Shown here: positions 60,517-64,000 of the stretch, piece by piece | How the letters are laid out: every line of letters begins with the position of its first letter | Position numbering within the stretch: position 1 is the stretch's first letter | Assembly: GCF_014237865.1 (NCBI RefSeq) | Contig: NZ_JACJUU010000006.1 | Coordinates: 124,001-188,000 of the forward strand | Direction of reading: 5' to 3' | Origin: Pusillimonas minor | GTDB taxonomy: Bacteria; Pseudomonadota; Gammaproteobacteria; Burkholderiales; Burkholderiaceae_B | Length of the DNA stretch: 64,000 nucleotides | Notes under the pieces: generated by a model | The model's input: the letters and a program-made list of their open reading frames with translations, nothing else | Told to the model about the DNA's origin: nothing | Databases searched by the model: none | Translations under genes and position numbers: made by a program

Positions 60517-60667
60517 GCGTGTAAAGGTAGCACAAGCTCTGGTAGCAGAGGTAGCGTTTTCGAGGAAAAATACCCTTTTGATACCGCTTGAGGCCGTTTT
60601 GTACCTCTGATCCACAGATAGAACGTTTTGTCCGCGAGAGTTATGGACTTTAGGTTCGCTCCGTTGG

Positions 60668-62089
60668 TTACGGCCGTTGGGTATGTTTCAAAAAAACCTC
60701 AAAGTGCGTCACCCCATTATCAGATGAGGCTCCAACCTGGCCGCCATGCGCCTGAACAATCGATTTCACGATGGCCAGCCCAAGCCCGGCGCCTTCGCCA
60801 TTGCGGTGCCGCGACGCATCCGGTCGGTAAAAGCGCTCAAAGATGTGTGGAAGGTGCTCGGCCGCGATGGTCGGCCCTGGGTTGGTAATGCAGATCCGCA
60901 CGGTATCGCTCTCGCCGCGAACGTTCACCCGCACGGTGCCGCCTTCCGGCGTGTAACGAATGGCGTTCGAGAGCAGATTGGAAAATGCTCTGCGCACCAT
61001 GGCCCTGTCAGCGTGGGCCGCCAGTGTTTCGTCGCCGGTGATGACGATAGCGACTTTACGTTCCTCACACCATGCTTCGAAGAAGTCGGCCAGCTCGCGC
61101 AGTTCGGCTACCAATGGCACGGCTGCGCGCTCCGGCTCGATCAGGCCGTTATCGGCCTTGGCCAGAAAAAGCATGTCGCCAATCATCTTGGCCATGCGCT
61201 CGTATTCCTCGAGGTTTGAATACAGTATTTCGCGGTATTCCTGGGCGGTTCGTGCCCGGGACAACGCCACTTGAGTCTGGGTGGTCAGGTTCGTAATGGG
61301 GGTGCGCAGCTCGTGGGCGATATCGCCTGAAAAATTCGACAGTCGCCTGAAGCCGTCCTCCAGTCGGTCGATCATCTCGTTGAAGGCGGTGGCCATGGGG
61401 GCCAGTTCCGCAGGAACACCCGTGGAGTCCAGCCGAAGATGCAACTGCTCTGAGTTGATGCGATTGATCTGCTGGCTGATGCGACGTATGGGTGCGTGGC
61501 CCTGGTGAACGGCCAGCCAGGTGGCGGCAATCGCAATCAGGCAGGCCACGGCCGTCAGCCACCACAGGTAGCGGTGAAAGCTGTTCAGAAAATGCAGGTG
61601 AAAATCGATGTCGGTGGCCAGAACGACAGAAAACGGTTCGACCTTTTGGCCCGTGCCTGCGGCCAACCGCACCAGCACGCTGCGGAAGGTCTTGCCTTCA
61701 TACTGCCAGGGCGACACGGTTTTGTTGTTGATCTCATCCACCGGAGTCAGTTGTCCGAGTGCGGCTTCCAGGTTGGCGCCCGGGGTGGCGTAGAGCACCT
61801 GGCCATTGCTGTCAGCGACCAGGAATTCTGCGTTGTGGTGGCCGGACAGCGTGCTGTCGAAGTGAGCTTTCAGCGCGTTGGCGGCGGTTTCGTCGTCAAA
61901 TTGCCGCAAGGTGGCCTGAATCGAGGTTTTGGCGGCGTTCAGTTCATGGATGTCCTGTTCCACGAAGTGGGCATTGATCGAGCGTTCCACCAGCCAGCCA
62001 AAACACAACAGCAAGGCGGTAATGCCCGCGCCGATGGAAATGGTCAGGCGCAGGGCCAGCGAGGGCGGGGATGTCAGGAGCCTGCGCAT
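60668..62089 (-). CDS. cusS: Heavy-metal sensor histidine kinase (CusS/CopS-like)
   Basis: 473-residue inner-membrane kinase of the heavy-metal sensor group. Helices at about 14-34 and 174-194 flank a periplasmic sensor domain of about 140 residues. A HAMP domain (200-250) and the H-box DIAHELRTPI (phosphoacceptor H259) follow, then N, G1 and G2 boxes (NLLSNAIRYTPEGG, GEGAGLGLAIVKSIVQAHGG). It lies eight bases after cusR in the leftward operon. Copper or silver is the likely signal given the neighbouring methionine-rich proteins. Confidence 0.9.
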   Translation of the reverse strand: MRRLLTSPPSLALRLTISIGAGITALLLCFGWLVERSINAHFVEQDIHELNAAKTSIQATLRQFDDETAANALKAHFDSTLSGHHNAEFLVADSNGQVLYATPGANLEAALGQLTPVDEINNKTVSPWQYEGKTFRSVLVRLAAGTGQKVEPFSVVLATDIDFHLHFLNSFHRYLWWLTAVACLIAIAATWLAVHQGHAPIRRISQQINRINSEQLHLRLDSTGVPAELAPMATAFNEMIDRLEDGFRRLSNFSGDIAHELRTPITNLTTQTQVALSRARTAQEYREILYSNLEEYERMAKMIGDMLFLAKADNGLIEPERAAVPLVAELRELADFFEAWCEERKVAIVITGDETLAAHADRAMVRRAFSNLLSNAIRYTPEGGTVRVNVRGESDTVRICITNPGPTIAAEHLPHIFERFYRPDASRHRNGEGAGLGLAIVKSIVQAHGGQVGASSDNGVTHFEVFLKHTQRP

Positions 62090-62097
62090 ATGCCTGC

Positions 62098-62781
62098 CTA
62101 CCTGGCTTCGGGAATGTCGAGCATGTAGCCCATGCCACGTACTGTGTGTATCAATTTGGGTTCAAAGGCATCGTCGATTTTGGCGCGCAGCCTGCGCACG
62201 GCCACATCGATCACGTTGGTATCGCTGTCGAAGTTCATGTCCCACACCTGGGATGCAATCAGTGAACGGGGAAGGACTTCGCCTTGCCGGCGAACGAGCA
62301 GTTCGAGCAGGGCGAATTCCTTGTTGGTCAGGTGAATGCGCACGTCGCCTCGCATGGCGCGGCGACGGGGAATGTCCAGCACCAGATTGGCCACCTGTAT
62401 CTGTTCGCTGAGAACGGCCATGGCGCCACGTCGCAGCAGGGTGCGTACCCGCGCCAGCAATTCGGAAAAGGCAAAGGGTTTGACCAGGTAGTCGTCGGCG
62501 CCGAGTTCCAGCCCCTTTACGCGGTCTTCAACACTGTCGCGTGCGGTAAGAAACAGCACGGGCGTGGCAGATTGCGCGTCGCGCAGCGCCTGCACAATGC
62601 GCCACCCATCTACGTCGGGAAGCATGACGTCCAGAATGATCAGGTCGTAAGGCTCGGTCAGGGCCCGGTGGTGGCCGTCAAGGCCGGTTTGCACCCAGTC
62701 CACCTGAAAGCCGGCTTCGGCAAGCCCTTGCCGAAGGTAGTCTCCGGTTTTCACCTCGTCTTCCACAATCAGCAGTTTCAT
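62098..62781 (-). CDS. cusR: Heavy-metal response regulator (CusR/CopR-like)
   Basis: 227-residue OmpR-type regulator. The receiver domain has D51 as phosphoacceptor ([14 protein letters not shown]) and K in [15 protein letters not shown]. The C-terminal winged helix has [20 protein letters not shown] and [19 protein letters not shown], typical of CusR/CopR. The ATG at 62781 is the proper start; the open frame upstream is not protein-like. Two repeated boxes lie in the divergent promoter region. Confidence 0.92.
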   Translation of the reverse strand: MKLLIVEDEVKTGDYLRQGLAEAGFQVDWVQTGLDGHHRALTEPYDLIILDVMLPDVDGWRIVQALRDAQSATPVLFLTARDSVEDRVKGLELGADDYLVKPFAFSELLARVRTLLRRGAMAVLSEQIQVANLVLDIPRRRAMRGDVRIHLTNKEFALLELLVRRQGEVLPRSLIASQVWDMNFDSDTNVIDVAVRRLRAKIDDAFEPKLIHTVRGMGYMLDIPEAR

Positions 62782-62880
62782 TGGCGTGTGATTTAGCCCT
62801 ATTGTTGGTGGGCAATAAATAGAGTGATTAAATGGTTTTCCAATGTAACGCAGTCGACATGACGAAACCATGGCCAGTGC

Positions 62881-62933
62881 ATGACAAAAATGTAATGAAA
62901 TGAGCGTGCGGGTTAGATGACGCAAATGTAATG
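62881..62933. promoter_or_regulatory. Repeated boxes in the cusR / DUF2933 promoter region
   Basis: ATGACAAAAATGTAATG (62881-62897) and ATGACGCAAATGTAATG (62917-62933) are identical at 15 of 17 positions and 36 bp apart. A partial third copy, ATGACGAAACCATGG, begins at 62859. They lie between the divergent cusR and DUF2933 genes and are candidate CusR-binding sites. Confidence 0.6.
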
Positions 62934-63029
62934 CCAACGTCATCGTGGCGAAAGACACACCTCTATAGAGTGTCAATATGTCTATAAAGTTTTTATCGAA
63001 AACCTAGGGCAATACTATTGGAGATGATT

Positions 63030-63305
63030 ATGAAGTGCTCAATGAAGACGATGATGAAGGTTGGCGTCACGTTGGTTGCAGCAGTGGCGGTCGGATATGC
63101 GGCCGTTCCCGCATTACGCGAGTGGCTCGTGGCGTTTTCACCGTTTTTGTTCTTGTTGGTTTGCCCCTTAGCCATGGTTCTAATGATGAGAGGCATGAGC
63201 TCTCATGATCCGCATACTGCTATTTTGCCGCGTTCCGTTGAGACACCTGCGCAGACAGAGGCAGCAAATACTGATCGATCTGACCGCACTGCTGTTCATG
63301 GTTAA
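63030..63305 (+). CDS. DUF2933-type small membrane protein
   Basis: 91-residue protein, starting at the ATG six bases after GGAG; it contains a hydrophobic segment pair (VGVTLVAAVAVGYAAVPALR and AFSPFLFLLVCPLAMVLMMR) and many methionines (MKTMM, MMRGMSSH). It resembles the short DUF2933 proteins found with copper-resistance genes. Divergent from cusRS with shared repeated boxes, so metal-induced expression is likely. Function unknown. Confidence 0.75.
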   Translation: MKCSMKTMMKVGVTLVAAVAVGYAAVPALREWLVAFSPFLFLLVCPLAMVLMMRGMSSHDPHTAILPRSVETPAQTEAANTDRSDRTAVHG

Positions 63306-63336
63306 TTTAGGGGTGGCTCTTTATCGGAGATAGGTC

Positions 63337-63438
63337 ATGAAGCAGGTTATCTTGGTGGTGTTGGCTGTTATTGGTGCTCTTGCTTTGCTTTGGTGGCTCG
63401 GCATGGGGGCCATGATGTTATGGATGATGAATCCGTAA
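63337..63438 (+). CDS. 33-residue methionine-rich membrane peptide
   Basis: Short gene with a CGGAGA ribosome site eight bases before the ATG, 31 bp after the DUF2933 gene. The product is one transmembrane helix (VILVVLAVIGALALLWWLG) followed by a methionine cluster (MGAMMLWMMNP). Seven methionines in 33 residues suggest copper or silver contact. Coding is supported by the ribosome site, position and composition; no family name can be given. Confidence 0.65.
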   Translation: MKQVILVVLAVIGALALLWWLGMGAMMLWMMNP

Positions 63439-63552
63439 AGGGTTTTAGGGGTTTTCTACTCAAAAAAATTGTCGACAGTGGTTTATCGCAGTTGTATGAC
63501 CCACTGTCGGAAAAACAGTAAGAATTTTAAGAGTCTGGATTTTCCACTGAGT

Positions 63553-63837
63553 TTATCCTAGCCAAGGCCATTTCTCACGCCCTTGGTGCGTTTCGTGTTT
63601 ACCGGCATCCCCGTAATCCGAGTCATCCAGGACCAGTTCCGCATCGCAGCTCGGCAGAGCATGGATCAGCATCGCATCGGCCAGAATAGTCGTTGTGTCC
63701 ACCTCCGAATGTACTAGGCTCGTATTCAGTTCTATCCCAATGTTCCCCTTTGGGACAAAACTCCTTCTCTCACTGGGTCCTTTAGTTTGAGCTTGCTGAT
63801 TGCATTGAGTCTGTAGTGCCGACTTGGTGGACTGCTG
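63553..63837 (-). pseudogene. IS5-family transposase remnant
   Basis: An open stretch of 94 codons without a start codon, closed by stops on both sides. Its middle reads GIELNTSLVHSEVDTTTILA and DDSDYGDAGKHETHQGREK. These align with the part of IS5-family DDE transposases that runs from the G-x-D-x2-(S/T)GLVHS motif to the second catalytic region (E-T-x-V-x-ADAGYxG-x-K-x-E-x-HQG). The N-terminal half and the final domain are gone. The last 160 bp of the window show no gene. Confidence 0.55.
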
Positions 63838-64000
63838 CTAGTGGCAGTCCTTGCCTTCGTGCGGGAGAGTTTGGCAATTTCGTCCTTGTCATTTCACGTC
63901 GCTGTGGGTTTACCCTTCTTTGTAACTTCTCGCGGGGTGTTGTTTGCGCATGCCAGAAAATTCTGCATCAGAAAACTCAGTCAACTCATGATAAGCCGAT

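Noticed and set aside
1-64000. CRISPR arrays, rRNA genes and complete tRNA genes.
   Set aside because: No regularly spaced repeats, rRNA-like sequence or full cloverleaf was seen; only the 20-base tRNA-like end at 57189-57208 was kept.

Overview
The window reads as chromosome of a betaproteobacterium of the Alcaligenaceae/Burkholderiales type. The inference rests on gene content (stand-alone LIV-type and TAXI binding proteins, a DUF481 barrel, modABC, a fused LivHM permease, furoate catabolism, CusRS) and on the GC-rich codon use of most genes; no rRNA or complete tRNA gene was found.

Layout. 0-4.8 kb: gltS overlapped in one unit with a TAXI-type binding lipoprotein, then a lone FAH-family hydrolase and a DUF481 barrel. 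4.9-7.5 kb: modABC molybdate importer. 7.5-13 kb: small lipoprotein, fasciclin protein, BrnQ, a PAS chemoreceptor and a convergent GAF-GGDEF cyclase. 13-17.9 kb: four-gene LIV-type importer. 18-23.8 kb: flavoprotein, LysR regulator and a divergent operon of 3-hydroxybenzoate-6-hydroxylase-like enzyme, solute-binding protein and VanA-like Rieske oxygenase. 23.8-28.4 kb: Fur-boxed catecholate receptor, PiuC hydroxylase, FMN oxidase and parvulin. 28.6-31.7 kb: YegP-like, MtfA-like and MscS-like genes, then a scar joining a GntR remnant to a beta-lactamase-family remnant. 31.9-44.4 kb: a 2-furoate cluster with an AraC regulator, furoyl-CoA dehydrogenase (HmfABC), furoyl-CoA ligase (HmfD), a five-gene LIV importer and 2-oxoglutaroyl-CoA hydrolase (HmfE). 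Its codon use looks more AT-rich than both flanks. 44.4-52.6 kb: enolase-superfamily enzyme, frameshifted TonB receptor, PQQ aldose dehydrogenase, YaiI, ArfB, LuxR regulator and a broken autotransporter. 52.7-56.1 kb: CHASE2 protein, small secreted protein, M48 lipoprotein. 56.1-64 kb: mobile debris with HEPN/nucleotidyltransferase, orphan RelB, zeta-like kinase, RhuM fragment, AlpA- and Xre-like regulators, CusRS with methionine-rich small membrane proteins, an IS5-family remnant and a tRNA-Leu-like 3' end that could be an attachment site.

How it works together. A nearly identical element of about 41 bp lies in front of the FAH hydrolase (2727-2767) and in the LysR/hydroxylase intergenic region (20237-20277). 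It suggests one LysR regulon linking the two loci in a gentisate-type aromatic pathway. The furoate cluster encodes import and the whole route to 2-oxoglutarate, and its molybdenum hydroxylase would draw on the molybdate imported by ModABC. The most unusual units are the GltS-TAXI pair, the shared LysR element, the furoate cluster with ABC import, the CHASE2-secreted-M48 trio and the island edge near 57.2 kb.
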